Source: Serilophus lunatus (Eukaryota > Chordata > Aves > Passeriformes > Eurylaimidae). From it: a DNA stretch of 64,000 bases. Positions within the stretch are counted from its first letter, which is position 1; every line of letters begins with the position of its first letter. Below are positions 13,901-26,732 of this stretch, piece after piece. Under the pieces are notes generated by a model. The model worked only from the letters and a program-made list of their open reading frames with translations, ran no database searches and was not told where the DNA came from. Position numbers and translations under genes: made by a program. The stretch spans positions 248,898 to 312,897 of the forward strand of contig VXBA01001840.1 in the NCBI GenBank assembly GCA_013399895.1. Direction: 5' to 3'.

Positions 13901-14326
13901 CCAGCCATATGGCACCCACAAAACCATTCCCCATCTTCACTCTTAGGATTTCACATCCTGCTTTCAAGCCTCTTGCCCATTTTTTACTGTCTCAGGACCA
14001 TGTAACTATGACTGCATACATCAGAATAATCTGAAATAATATTTTAAACTAGGACCAAAAGCCATTTAAAACAGTCTTAACAAATGTTACTGTACCTTCA
14101 TCAAAATGAGATTTAAATGAGCTGTTCAGTAATAATATTTAGAAAACAGAAATCAGTGTAACTTTCAGAACAACCTTCCCTTTGTTTTCAGAATAGTTGA
14201 ATATTTATTTCTTATATTGAGTGTTTATATAAGAGAAACCCACTCCCACACTGGCATAATAATTTGATTTTTAAAATATTTCATGCACCATGAGTGTTTC
14301 AATAATTACAGTTGAGTCAACCTTAC
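10902..14326 (-). other. RYR2: RYR2 intron 9 (3.4 kb)
   Basis: This intron lies between exons 9 and 10, with donor gtaagg and acceptor ttcaag. I see no transposable element in it. It contains a small AT-rich tandem repeat at 12481-12527 and a modestly pyrimidine-rich stretch near 13860-13990. Otherwise it is plain AT-rich intron. Confidence 0.85.
12481..12527. repeat. 15-bp AT-rich tandem repeat
   Basis: Two exact copies of tatattctttataat stand at 12481-12495 and 12496-12510, followed after a short AT spacer by a partial third copy at 12517-12527. Confidence 0.85.
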
Positions 14327-14426
14327 CTTGGGCAACTTCACTTCCTGAACTGATGGGTGCTACACTCCAGAGTGTCTGCTGGAAGGCTGCATCAACATGT
14401 ACGCTACCATTGCCGTAAGAGAGATG
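14327..14426 (-). CDS. RYR2: RYR2 exon 9 (100 bp)
   Basis: This exon encodes HLSYGNGSVHVDAAF, then QQTLWSVAPISSGSEVAQ and the first base of a glycine codon (phase 0 to 1). It is the end of N-terminal domain A, the beta-trefoil that precedes the first MIR repeat. The SVAPISSGSE wording is specific for RYR2; the corresponding RYR1 and RYR3 segments differ strongly. On the minus strand, the acceptor ggttgtag precedes CAT and the donor is gtaagg. Compared with the mammalian protein as I recall it, valine replaces leucine in GSVHV and valine replaces alanine in SEVAQ, both conservative. Confidence 0.97.
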
Positions 14427-16190
14427 CTACAACCAGAAAAGAGAGGGGTTTTGTGGGTTTTGAGGTTAATTAAAAATCCCAATAACAGTGTCAAACATCT
14501 CTTGTTCTTTCACAAATAAATTTTTCTTATTGGTTGCATAAGTAAATACAAAGATCTGAGTACTCTTCAAGGGACATTAGAAATAAAGCTAGAATAGTGA
14601 CAGCATATTTGCTTCAAAGAAACCTACAGAAACAGCACAGAAGAGTCAGCTGATTGGGGTCTCAGACCATAGCATACACTCTAAAGAGCTTATTGTTAAA
14701 TGCTGCAAAGTTCTTACACTTGTGCTCTTCCTTCTATATACAATGGAGTTTTCCATGAAGTTCGAATATTGGAATATGACATTAATCTGTATTCTCGAGT
14801 GTAGCACACCACCTGACTATCTCTTGTAGGCCACTGGCTTCCTAAAACTGCCATCAGATCAAAGAAATTACGTAAGCAAACTATTGACTTTGTAAGGCAT
14901 TTAAGTGATTTCACAAAATATATTCTTGTACAAAGTTTTCAAGATCCAAGCAAATCTGAAATGATCTTTCTTTGAAAGGCTTGCTCCCTACCTAAGCATT
15001 CAATGGATAACTTTCCTTTGTTCTGTTACTCCCTATCTTCTGTCAATGCTGCAGGTCTTTACAGTAAGTGTCATAGGTGATTCTTCTCAGAATTTCTCAT
15101 ATGTGTGTTTGCATGTGTTTTTCCCAGCTAGTTCAATGATATTATTGTCTCAGAGGCTCTTATCTCAAAGCATATTATATTGTATCCATACAAAATCCTC
15201 TGTCCCACACCATCAGCCAATTCCATTGATAAATTCTCAGTGCCAAACAACATAACCTTATATAAGATTATGGAACTAAGTGTTCTGTGAATAAGCAACT
15301 GTTTTAAAGTATATTGTTTATCTTTATTAGGTAGCAATTTTTTAAGTGCAGTGATATTTAGACACTTTTATTAGAACTTTATTTTAAACTACTGAACAAT
15401 AACTGTATTTATATAGTATCGGTCTCTGTTTCCATGGGTTGTGACCACAATCAACAACTTCTGGGAAAAATAATGATAAAAAAAGATAAAAATGTCAATA
15501 GAGGTCAGAGATTCCCAATGACATATGCAGAGTTCTTCTGTCTTCCTGCCTGCACATGTTCTAGCTGTACAACAGTACAAGAAATAGCTCATTAACTCAT
15601 TTAGATGGCTCCGATAACACCTAATGACATACAAAGTAACAGATCTCACAAAAGCCATGTTTACACTGCATCAGTGTCACTCAGCACATGTAATGGAGAA
15701 CATTAATAAACAAATTAGGTCTTTGCTTCTTATTTTGCCCTTATTGCAGTTATATAACACAGTGAACAGTAGAAGAGGATGGGAGATTACAATCTGCAAC
15801 ACAGCTCCAGTCTCATTTTTGCCCTGTGGGCCTTAATTTTGTTAGGTTTCCTCTGAGATCACTACATAGATCCAGTTAGTGAAAATGAACAATTAATCAT
15901 TAAAGCAAAGGAGGAATATTACTTTTTGAGGAAAATTCATCATACAGGGTAGACAGAAGATGAAGAGGATAACTCCTTTGTCATTTAGATCTGCCATCAA
16001 TAGAACATTTCTTGTAACTGTGTGTTTTGTACATGTTGATGAACTTATTTTCATATACAATGATATCAATTAAACGAGCATTCTATTTTCATAGACAGGA
16101 CACTGAACAAAAATACATTGCTGACATCTTTCTTCAGACCATCTGTTAATTTTATCCATTCATTTGACTCCAGTTGATTATAATCCAGAT

Positions 16191-16214
16191 GTCTCAAGGT
16201 CTCAAGGTCTCAAG
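16191..16214. repeat. 8-bp tandem repeat, three copies
   Basis: Three exact, head-to-tail copies of gtctcaag, followed directly by gtgagt. Confidence 0.9.
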
Positions 16215-18108
16215 GTGAGTCACCCAGGAATTCCAACTTTAAAAAATATGCTCCAAATTACCTAATACAACACATGGCCACCACAGCAAAGGTATATCTC
16301 AGCAATTCCCTTCTTCCCTTCAGTTCTCTAGATTCCTTGTGGCATCCTTAAATTTACAATTGACAAGAGGCATCCTACCATTTATAGTTCCATAAAATAT
16401 GGTGTCCATCCCCTGGAAGAATTCATAGAAAACAATAAAAGGAAGCTTTGTCCATGTAAAGAAGATACCCTATCAATGGGTATCCAAGGATTCAATTATG
16501 TTACATGTAAAATAAAATCCCAAAATACTACTGATGCCAGTATTTATCCTGGCACTGCCTAACTTTTCAGTGATATATTTTAACAATCTTAGTGTTGTTT
16601 TAAAGAAATCTGTTCTCTGTCTGTAACTTACTTTGAGTTTATCTGCACTTTTTTTACTTTCAGCACAATAAACCTATCCAAATGAAACAAATACTATAAT
16701 GCAGTGTCCATAATGGACATGACACTCACACTAATGTTGAACAGTCTCCATACATATTACACAGATCTTTGCTAGTTGGCATATCAGAGCACCTGGAAGA
16801 AGTAGCAGGTTGCCATCATCAACAAGGACTACACAAATAGCACGTCTTTTGGATACACAGTAACACCATTTGCAAAATAGAAATATGTTTGGTTCAGGAA
16901 TACTCCTGAATCTATTCTAATTTTCCCAGTACGGGCAAGTTGTTTCAACCAAATAATTTTTCTGCACTGATGTCCAGGCTCAAACACAAAAGCTAAATTT
17001 GTATTTCCTACTAATAGACTGATAATCTCCTAAACCAGCATTTTTAACCTGACATAGGTTTATTTATCTCTTTCCTGAATTAAAACATGGTATTTCATGA
17101 ATACAGGTTAACACTACATTCCACAGGCAGTTTCTCAACAATAAACCCCAAGATTCAAATCTGAGAATACTGCAGGTTTCCTAACTCAATGGCATATTTC
17201 AAACTCTGTACTGCTCTGCAGAAAAATAACATAATCACAACTCTGTTCCTAGGCCTTCAAGAAGAACACAGTGTATTTAAGCTCACTGAAGAGCTTAGAA
17301 ATCAGATGGTAATTTGCACAAGAACCCTTCAGCGGTGATTGCAGCAGCATAGCTGCATTTACAATAGCGCTGAGTATCTAGATGATATATTTTAAATTTA
17401 GGTGATATATTTCAAATTGCACACTCTGCATGAAAGTTCTTGTTCTATAAAACATGCATGTGTGCAAAGACAAAAATGTAAAGAAAGGAAACTTTTGCTT
17501 TAGGTTTCCTCTTGGCTAAGGTATGTCAATATTGACAGTTTTTCTATCAAAATGTATTTCTACTTGCAATATGATGACTCTGTCTTCAACCTCAGGCCAT
17601 TCCAAATGGCAAGCAAAGGAAAAATAATAAAGACAGACTATTTTCTCATAGATTTTGAGAACCATGTACAGAGCAGAGCACTTCCCAGAATACTTAAGTA
17701 CTGCACACAACTGCAGCACCAACCATACTCCATCAGATTTGTTAATACTAACAGGTGCAGAGATAGATGGAGGCCATTTTCTGTACACAGAGATTCTGAC
17801 AGTATTTGCTATTTCCCCTTTCTTGCTAACTGACTTAAAATTACTAAAATGATCAGGACAGAAAAGCAGTTTCAAACCATTCAGGCAGCTATCTTCAATG
17901 ACCCAAGAACCTCTGAGATGTTCCAAGTCTTGAACAGACACCATTCCCACAACAGCTACACAAGTGAGAACACACATATCATCATGCAGTGGGGTAGAAA
18001 GAAGGGAGGGGGGACTCATATGCTTCTCCAGTTTTCCTTAGTCAGTCGGAGACCAGGCAAGCAAAACTGGAAAATGTTCACACTGGATATACTTTTATCT
18101 TTAGAAAG

Positions 18109-18112
<4 letters not shown>

Positions 18113-18158
<46 letters not shown>
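18113..18158. repeat. poly(A) run, 46 bases
   Basis: An unbroken run of 46 adenines on the plus strand, read as poly(T) in the RYR2 pre-mRNA. I find no polyadenylation signal just upstream and no recognisable retrocopy body, so I call it a mononucleotide microsatellite. Its length in the assembly may be inexact. Confidence 0.85.
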
Positions 18159-18161
<3 letters not shown>

Positions 18162-20252
18162 ATAACTAAAGAAAACTAAAAAACTAGACAATACCAACTA
18201 TACTCCTTTTTCTCTTTTTTTTCTTCTTTTTTTAATTAGGAAGGGGAAAACATTTTGCATGAAAATAAAAGATGAATTACGAAGCTTCAGTAAAAATTCA
18301 ACGGTTAAATAAGATACAGTCTCGAGAAACAAAAAACAATCACTTGTTCACATCCTATTTATGAGATGTTAATTCTATTAAAACTTATTCCCTGAGTCAT
18401 TGAAAAAGTATTCTGTAAAGGAGTATTATATTGAAACTGTCAAAACAAATGCAAATATTTATTCACAAGAAAGGGAGACATTGGAAAGAACTGAAACTAA
18501 TAACTATCTGTGAAGAGTTTTATAACATTAGGTTTTTGTGTTTATGTCAGAAAGTGGCAATATATTTGTATTCATTGAAACATCTACAAATACTTTGAAA
18601 AGGTTTGAATAAACATGGGTAAACTTACACTGAAGAACAAAAAATTATTACCTAAGTTTTGACCCAAAGTAGGCAAAGCCCAGGACATTTCTGATGGGTT
18701 AAAGTACTACAAAGTCCTGGTTTCTACACATTTCTCTGAAGTAGTTTAAACAGCTGGCCAGCAAATTGAAAAGCAAAGAGAATTTTTTTCATTGATAAAG
18801 AGAATTGTCAGCAATATACTAACCGATTCCCACCTCTTCACTCAGCATAAATGAGAGCAAAAGGAGACTAGAAGCTAAAAGCTATAGATAATCAGAAATT
18901 ACCATTACAACTAAGCCATCAAAAACCACCTACTCCACTACCAAATAGCTGAATATGGGTAATTGTTGATGCATGGCAGGAAAGCACAAGGAACCCACAG
19001 ACGGTAGATGGTGGTAATTTGCATTCCCCCTCTTTATAATAGCTTTTCTTCTGCACTGTAACCACAAAATGTCTGAACAACATCAACTACTCTACTTCCA
19101 AATGATAATTTTGTATGATTTGTTACAAGAGTTTTCATGAACAAAATATTAATTTTACAGAAGCAAGCATCAAAAAGTTAGGAAATGACAAAGTACCCTC
19201 TGGAAAAAAGAATGGCTTCTGGTAAATACATCATATTACAGTCTTCGATGGCATGATCCTGTAAAAGTTTTTCCACATGTGCTGCCTTACTTTATATACA
19301 GAATAAAGGAGCTCACTTTGTCAACAGCTGCTCAGTGTTTTGTATTCCTGTCAATATTCAGTCTGCTTTATTCAATATAGTCAATTCCCCAAAGCTTTGA
19401 AAAGAGAATTATTATTTTCCTCATAGGTTTTTCTCTTGATATCAATTATCGTATTTCACAAAACACAAATATTAATGAACTAATTTTTTCAAAACTCCAA
19501 AGAAATATATAGCCCATTTTCCAATGGAGAGTGGAGGCACATAGATTGCACTAAAAAGTTTTTATTAATCTAGGATGCCCAAGTTGAGGTGACACAGACC
19601 TTTTTATTTCCCCACTCTAGACTGCTGTATATGTAATTCAATGTTGAAGGCAAATCTTACATTCACCTCGCTTGCAGGTAACAAGTCTGAGCAACTCTGA
19701 GACTTCAGCCTCTGGCAGAAGTAGACACAACTCCATTGAGAAATATTCCCAGTAAGGGATGAGTAGTGACATCTTCAAGGCAAGCCTAGTATACCAGAAG
19801 ATCTGTTCAGCAAATTCCACAGCAGAGTGGTATAGAATCTAATTCTCCTGGAAAATAATTAACTAAGCATCATGCCATTAATCCTCCAAATGCAATTCCC
19901 AACTCAAAATTTAATCTTCAAAGTTGCTTCATTCCACAGCCTCTCTGCTACTCAGCCCCGAAACATCCATCAAACTTTTATCATCACTGAAATAGCATTC
20001 CATGAAAACCCAATGTGACTGTATACTTAAGAGATTTCATAAAAATACACCAGTGCCATAATTTTTGCATTTTCTAATGTCTGTGACTTTTCAGTATTTA
20101 AGAAAATTATTTGTCTGGTATAATTTATATGTAGCTTTCCTGTATTAAAAAAAAAAGGTTAAAAAAACCCCACTTTTTTTTCTAGACATCCACCACTTAA
20201 AGTAAAACAAAACTCACAACAGAAAATGGCTGTCAGCATACCACATGTGACT

Positions 20253-20299
20253 GATTTCCTGGGTAGCACTGGATACAATGGATTTCCTGGGTAGCACTG
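20253..20299. repeat. 28-bp partial tandem duplication
   Basis: The 19-base string gatttcctgggtagcactg occurs at 20253-20271 and again at 20281-20299, giving about 1.7 copies of a 28-base unit. Confidence 0.9.
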
Positions 20300-20370
20300 A
20301 TAGTTATTTCACCAAATTGCTCCAGGTTTTTACCCTTGTTTTCCTTTCCAAATCTTTACCCTAGTCTCAA

Positions 20371-20568
20371 AAGAAATTCTTTACTGTAAGGATAATGAGG
20401 CACTGGAACAGTTTGCCCAGAGAAGCTGTAGATGCCCTATCCCTGGCAATGCCCAAGGCCAGGTTGGATGGGACTTTGAGGAGCCTGGTCTACCGGAAGC
20501 TGCCCCTATTTGGAACCAGATGATCTTTAAGATCACTTCCAACCCAAGCCATTCTATGATATGATATC
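20371..20568 (+). mobile_element. CR1 LINE 3' end fragment
   Basis: A short CR1 tail in plus orientation, antisense to RYR2. It starts near the typical gataatgaggcactggaaca stretch, continues through the gcccaaggccaggttggatg segment, and ends with attctatgatatgatat, the decayed CR1 3' terminal repeat. The rest of the element is absent through 5' truncation. Confidence 0.88.
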
Positions 20569-20689
20569 TCTCAGCTAGTCAAAGCGGCTTCCTGACCCAA
20601 TTACAGCCTACCTTACCACTCAGAATTAGGACATTCTCCTCCTTCAAAAGGTTCTTTCTCAGACCTATAAAGCCTAAGCAGGATCTTTT

Positions 20690-21250
20690 GGCTTTTTTTC
20701 CTGCTCATCCTCCTCCTTCCCACATTAGCTAGCATTATACTTCTTTGCAGAAACTCATGACGACTCTTAATTCTTTTCTCACTTTTTGTCCCCAGACTTT
20801 GCTCTCTCTGGACCTATGTCCAGCAGTTTCATTCTCCCATTCCTCTGCAATCCATTCCTCTACAAATACTTCATCACCCTTCATTCCCAGTCCACTCCAC
20901 TTGTTCCCCAATTCTCCCTGCCAAAAGAATACAGATTTTCTGCCCTAAATTTTGAACACAACTTTAATCAGCAGGTGCTACTCCTTCCTTGTCACCATCA
21001 TCTTGTCCCAGACAATCTGTTAGTCCCTTACTGCCTGCCTGCCTTCAGCTGACAATCTTATCAGCCAGTCATCAAGTCCCACTCAGTTTCCCTCCTTCTC
21101 GCTACAGTCCCACTCCTGTCACTGATACATCACCTGTCTTTTGTTCCTTCTACTTTGTCATAGCTTCTTCCTCCACAAATCTTAAATGACAGCAGATCAC
21201 CAGCAGCACATACAACATCGAGTTCTCAGCTGTCAATACAGTGCCTGACT
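20690..21250. other. pyrimidine-rich block of unknown origin
   Basis: This stretch is clearly richer in C and T on the plus strand, and richer in GC, than the surrounding intron. Overlapping open frames in it encode only low-complexity Ser/Pro/Leu-rich peptides, as expected from the base composition, with no domain I recognise. It could be an old repeat or a purine-rich element of the RYR2 transcript. Confidence 0.4.
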
Positions 21251-23296
21251 TCATCCCTGCCTTGAGCAACCCATTTCAAGGAATATCTCCTCCCACCAGG
21301 GTTGGGGTGTATTTAATTATTCACTGTAGAGGGAGTTTAAACACTTCATTAACACACAGGAGGCACAAAAGGTCGAGCTTATGCAAAATAGACAAAATCA
21401 TCAGACTTAGAGCTACTAAAATTTAAACAGCCTTCCCTGGGCATGTCCAAGCTCCACTATTTCAGGAGAATGTTTCATTATTAAGCTTAAGTCATTTTAT
21501 TCCTTTTTCTTTTTTTTCTTTTTAAGTTACCAAGAAGTACACAGGAAAATGAGATCAATTTTCTTAATGATATGAATTTTTTTTCTTCCCTATCTTTGAT
21601 GTCAGCAACATCTGAACTCTTCTGGATGAACTGAAAAAAAAAATTATCTCAGACTGATAAAAAAAGAACCAGATAAGAGGGGAAAAAACCAGAAATAGAT
21701 GCTACTATTTCTAGTAAGTTATTTTTTTACATTGAAAGCACTTGATTATAAGCACTTGGAAGCAGAACTTCATAAGGCAGAGCAGTTTGACAACCTTAAT
21801 TATTGGAAATTCTACCAGCCTCCACAAAAACATTTGAACTTGTATAAAGACTCCATGGGAACTGCATTGTGATCAGTGTAACAGAGCAGCTCAACACTAC
21901 CTTAGATCCACCAATTTCTGGTTTGTCTATGCAGATTAAAAGTATTCTTTTAAAAAAATCCTTTTTATCATTTTTCAACAAAATTATGGAATTTTGAATT
22001 TACACAGAAGAAAGCAAAGCCATACTTTTAGAAAAAACTGAAAGGGAAGAATATTTTTTTAAAAAAATTACAAAAACGTCACATTCTGCTGTGTTCCCTG
22101 GTACTACTGCACCAACAAATGATACAGCTCTTAAGAATTTGGTCCAAGCATATGATAACAAAGAAGAGAAATAAAAAAAAAAAAAAGACAAATAAACAAC
22201 ATATTTGATGCAAGAGGATGCAGAAACAGTGCCTCTGCAATATTGAGGAACCTGTCCTCCTATCCAAAAGTGATGACAGATATCAGCTCCACCTTTAAAA
22301 TAGTTTGATCCAATTTGGATGCTATTATTTTTGAAATGGAACTCTGCCATCAGGAAACCATAATAAAAATCTTCAAGGAAAAGTTTACACTTCAAAAGAA
22401 AATTTCCAATGAGTTTCATATTAGTTTCCAGTAGTCAAAAAAAAACAAAACATGTCTCTTTTGTCAAAAAAATATCAAGGTTTCTTCACAGATCTGCATA
22501 CCAGAGCTGCAGGTCAGCAAGTTGTTGTCACTTGTCCCCTCTACCTTTCCTGATTTCTTAGTCAGGATATCACTGGCTCCATGGATAACAATTTTCAGTT
22601 TTATTTTTATTTATGCATTTTGCATCTCAACTTCATGTCTAATTTTTTTTTCCTAGATTGTTTAAAAGATTAAGTTATTCAGAGGTTTCATGAATTTGAA
22701 AGAAATTAGAATTAACTGAACTTCTAAGTTATTAAAAATTGCCAATATTTATATTGAAAGCAGTAAGCATATATAATTAATAATAGGCACAGGCAAAGCT
22801 TAGTGCAGAGGTAGATACTATTATGTACAAGTTGGGGAAATATGCTGGAAAATCGTATCTGTTCTTTATCAGGCTGCACTGCCTCAAGAAAAGAAACATT
22901 GCAACTCTAGCTTGAACTTAAATGGTGGCAATATTTATAGCACAGCATCATTTTGCTAACAGGGTAGAGCAGAGCCAAGTTTCCTCTCTGAAGTATCTGG
23001 CAATAGTGCAGCTCACACATTATATAATGCCACAAGCACTTATGTAAATGTTTTTCCTCAGAAATTCTACATAGGAAAATAAGGATTCACAATTCCATTG
23101 TATAGGTAGATAATGAGAGCCAGAACAAGTGAATGACTTGCCCTGGGACTTCATTGTGAGTCAACAAACAGTAAAAACCCACACCTCTGGACCTCTAACT
23201 TGTGATTTTAACACTCATCTTCCTATAAGTTTAGCACTTGTTCACTGCAAGAAAAAAAGATCACTCTTCAAGGGAAAAACATATAGACCAAATTTG

Positions 23297-23318
23297 CCCC
23301 CCCCCTTTTTTTTTTTTT
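23297..23318. repeat. C9-T13 mononucleotide junction
   Basis: Nine cytosines are followed directly by thirteen thymines, a simple low-complexity tract prone to slippage. Confidence 0.9.
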
Positions 23319-25113
23319 GTGGAAAGTGAGGAAGGAGAGCTATAGCAAAGTCCTTATATTTTCTTAATATTTAATAGTGTTTATAGTGGTTGCCAACCAA
23401 ATGAGGTGTAAACACTAATCTACTGACTACATCGAGATCATAAATTCACAAAGACAATGTTAATTTAATTAAGATACAGTCAGACAACTGGAAGACTAAC
23501 TTATGAAGATGACATAGTTCTACTCTCCTCTTACATTATATAAACTCAGCTAAAAGCTAACTACGTTTTGAAAAAGCTATGCCCTGTGAATGAACTCTAT
23601 TCATCTGTTATTTTACACGCACATCTTTGCCCTAGGACAATTAACCTATTTGTCTTCATTCAGAAAGAATTAGCAAGATGTTTGAAAACATACAGTAATA
23701 TTGCAACATAAAAAGGTGACAGTCCAATCCTATTTGTAGCAGGATATTTACATAGAATATTTGACAGAAAACTTTTTCCTATTTTAACCACAGAGTACAT
23801 TATGTACAGAAACCTAACCCTGATTAACATTATTCTCTGTTAAGGGATCAGTCTGAGGAATTCTTAGATAAAGCATTCCTCAGCTGAATTCAATAGAGCT
23901 TTATTTGATCTCACTATCCAAGCAGATCCACAAAAATAATTTCATCTCTTCACCATCCTAACTATTTTAAAAGGTATCAGTTGCTACATCCCTTTAAGAG
24001 TTGTAGAAAATACAAGCTAAAACCTGATACTGCACTCAACAGGAAAAAAATGTGCCATTTCTAATACATGCATTATTATATGTGTATCTATAATATACAC
24101 ATTATTTTTAAACTTGCATCCTTTGAAGCTATTTTTGTAAATGGCCTAATGGATTAAGACAAAGAGTTTAAGATGGAGAGACAGCTTATATGAAAAATAT
24201 TCATTCATTTGTAACCGGTTTTATCAACTGCTTGAATTTTCATAAAAGTTTCACTGCTTTATTGATAGTGCTATTATAATTACTGAATAGATAGAAACAC
24301 CATAAATATTTTTATGATTGTGAAGTAACATAGTTTAGCTGCTCTTAATTTAGTCTTGAAAAACTTCTGTGTATGTAAGGGCAAAATTAATTTACTGAAA
24401 CCTTGCTCCTTCTTACTGTCAAGCCAGAACTGTATAACTGAAATAGACTTAATAACTATACATTAAAGTCTAGATCTAAATAATTTTAAAGGTATAATAC
24501 AGTGTCATTTCTCTCTACACTGAAAATACAATTTCTTTCTAGTATACTGATATTATACATGGAAGATACACTATACACATTAACACCACATGTTGAGGAA
24601 AATCAGTCGCTGCAGACAGCATCATGTATCTTGCTGTACAAAAGTACATGTGCCTACCTTGGGAATCAACGGTTGACGCATAAACTCTAAATAATACAAA
24701 AGGCTGAGTTGATTAACTAATTAGAGGGCTGAAAATATAAGTTCAGGCATATGCCTACACAGACACAATCTGGAGCAAAATTCAACTTCAGCAACCCAAA
24801 TCAACAATTCAATCAAATTCAATAGTCAATTTACTTAATTTAGTCCACAATAAGTTGTTGGGGTTTTTTTAAGTCTAACTGCAATTCTCATAAGTAGTTA
24901 TTTAAAATAATTTTAAAATGCAAAGATGATGAAAAAGTTGTCAGAATTATAAAATATAATTCATTAAGTGAGTTACTAAGTTTCTAATTAGAAGTTACAA
25001 TGATATTCTACTAGTTATAGTCTCATTTTCCTATGTTTCCAAAAGGAGGGAGAAAAATTTCAGTTTTATAACTGAAGTCTTACTAAGCTATTAACCTTTT
25101 TCCCTAATACTGT

Positions 25114-25136
25114 AAAAAAAAAAAAAAAAAAAAAAA
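25114..25136. repeat. poly(A) run, 23 bases
   Basis: An unbroken run of 23 adenines on the plus strand, a short distance from the minus-strand CR1 that begins near 25190 but not attached to it. Confidence 0.85.
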
Positions 25137-25189
25137 GTCACACAAGAAAAAGCGGATGGAGAGTAAACTTTGATGTTATATGCAGACAT

Positions 25190-25600
25190 TATAGAATATC
25201 CTGAGTTGAAAGGGACCCACAAGGAAAATGAAGTCCAGCTCCTGGCCCTGTACAGGGCAGTCCCATGTGCCTAAGAGGATCATCCAAACACTTGTTGAAC
25301 TCTGTCAGGCTTGCTGCTGGAACCACTTCCCTGGAGAGCCTGTTCCAGTGCCCTTCATCCTCTGTGTGAAGAACCTCTTTCCAATATCCAACCTAAACCT
25401 CCCACAACAGAGAAGAGATCAGTGCCAGCCCGTGCCCTTCCCGTCCTGAGGAAGTTGTCACTGCAGTGCGGTCTCCCCACAGTCTCCTCTTCCCCAGGCT
25501 GAACAGATCAAGTTACCTCAGCTGCTACTCATACAGCTTCTCCTCTATAACCTTCACCAACTCTGTGGCCCTCCTAGATCTGAGACAGTTTTTTGACAAA
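25190..25600 (-). mobile_element. CR1 LINE fragment, 3' end
   Basis: A CR1 in minus orientation, the same sense as RYR2. On the plus strand its 3' terminus comes first (tagaatatcctgagttgaaa). It then shows the reverse complement of the ORF2 tail (cctaaacctccc, the complement of the RFRLDI codons) and the upstream LFSL...RLR region near 25490-25590. Several frame breaks are present. The 5' boundary is approximate. Confidence 0.87.
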
Positions 25601-26352
25601 CTCAAAATGCTTCCTGTTTATAAATTCTTTTTTAAGTTGTTTTGCCAAATCACTGAGGCTGATTTTACAGACACCTCCAGCAGAATGACTTTCCTCCTAT
25701 TTTCACCTTCTTTTTGCCATAAAGAATAGTTCAGGTATTTGCAACACCAAGACTGCTAAAGAAATTCATGTTAACATGAAGTGTTAAGTGTTTCATCACA
25801 GAACAAATGGGAGATACTTCAATGAAGAAGAAAGTTATTTAAAACAGTGGTAAGAAACAGCTACAACAGAGATTTAAAAAAATATTTCAACCATATATAA
25901 TTATTAAGTATTTTAATTATATTTAATTATGACATATTACACTGTACATAATCTTAATAAAATAGGGACCTTTTATGCCCACAAATGCTATGTACATAAG
26001 TAAAACACTCCAAAATTTTGGTATAAAGCTTTAATTTAAATAAGATACCATGGTTAACTGATGAACACTCATAGGGTATCTAAACATCTCAACTGTGCAA
26101 TTTGGACAGACTTTTTCCCTATATTTTCTTTTTTCATCATTGGTAAATTTTTCCATTTCTGTACCATTTATGAAATGGACACAAATTAGAGTAGCCATAT
26201 ACTGAAGTCACAATTTCCACACCTTCAACATCTTGTGTTGCAAAATAGTATAAAAAATCCAGTTTATACACTTTAAGTTTCACTTTTTGAAGGTGGAAAT
26301 GTAAACCACACTTTATTATAACACTTTTTTTAACTGTATTTTTCTTATAAAA

Positions 26353-26693
26353 TTACACACAGAATTAATAAGGTTGGAAAAGACCATGGAGATCATCAAG
26401 TCCAACCTTTACCTAGGTTAACAACCTATCCAACATCAGTCTAACATCTATACCATCTAAACCATTTAAACCATCTAAACCATACCACTAAGTTCATCAT
26501 CTAACCTATCCTTAAACACATCCAGGGACAGTGACTCCACCACCTCCCTGGGAAGCCCATTCCAGTGGGAGATCACTCTCTCTGTGAAAAAGTTCCTCCT
26601 GATATCCAACCTAAACCTCCCCTGACGCAGCCTAAGACTGTGTCCTCTCGTCCTGTCACTGGGAGCCTGAGAGAAGAGACCGACCCCCGCCTG
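26353..26693 (-). mobile_element. CR1 LINE fragment next to RYR2 exon 8
   Basis: A 5'-truncated CR1 in the same orientation as RYR2. Read on the minus strand, it starts within ORF2 at a CAGGCGGGGGTCGG motif around 26693. It encodes GLFSQAPSDRTRG, then RFRLDIRRNFFTERV and LPREVVESLSLDVF without a break, reaches a stop at 26477-26475, and continues into the 3' untranslated tail with the GATCTCCATGGTCTTTTCC-type end. The 5' truncation point lies only about 40 bases inside intron 8 from the exon 8 donor. The coding part is less decayed than in the other CR1 copies here. A 9-base tandem repeat (accatctaa-like units) sits at 26450-26483. Confidence 0.92.
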
Positions 26694-26732
26694 AAAGCAA
26701 AAGCTTTGTAGCGACATTTTTATATAACTTAC

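Larger units (their letters stand above)
14427..26732 (-). other. RYR2: RYR2 intron 8 (12.3 kb)
   Basis: This is the longest complete intron in the window, with donor gtaagt next to exon 8 and acceptor ggttgtag next to exon 9. It contains three CR1 fragments (about 20371-20568 plus strand, 25190-25600 minus, 26353-26693 minus), a 46-base poly(A) run (18113-18158), a pyrimidine-rich block (about 20690-21250), two small tandem duplications (16191-16214 and 20253-20299) and mononucleotide runs at 23297-23318 and 25114-25136. Elsewhere I see nothing but AT-rich intron. Confidence 0.85.

Noticed and set aside
16191..16214. Short direct repeats considered as a CRISPR-like array.
   Set aside because: Three contiguous 8-base units without spacers in a vertebrate intron are a simple tandem repeat.
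22000..22419. A 139-codon minus-strand open frame with a hydrophobic, Phe-rich middle.
   Set aside because: The hydrophobic part is encoded by the complement of an A-rich tract. There is no domain, no splice context and no conservation evidence.
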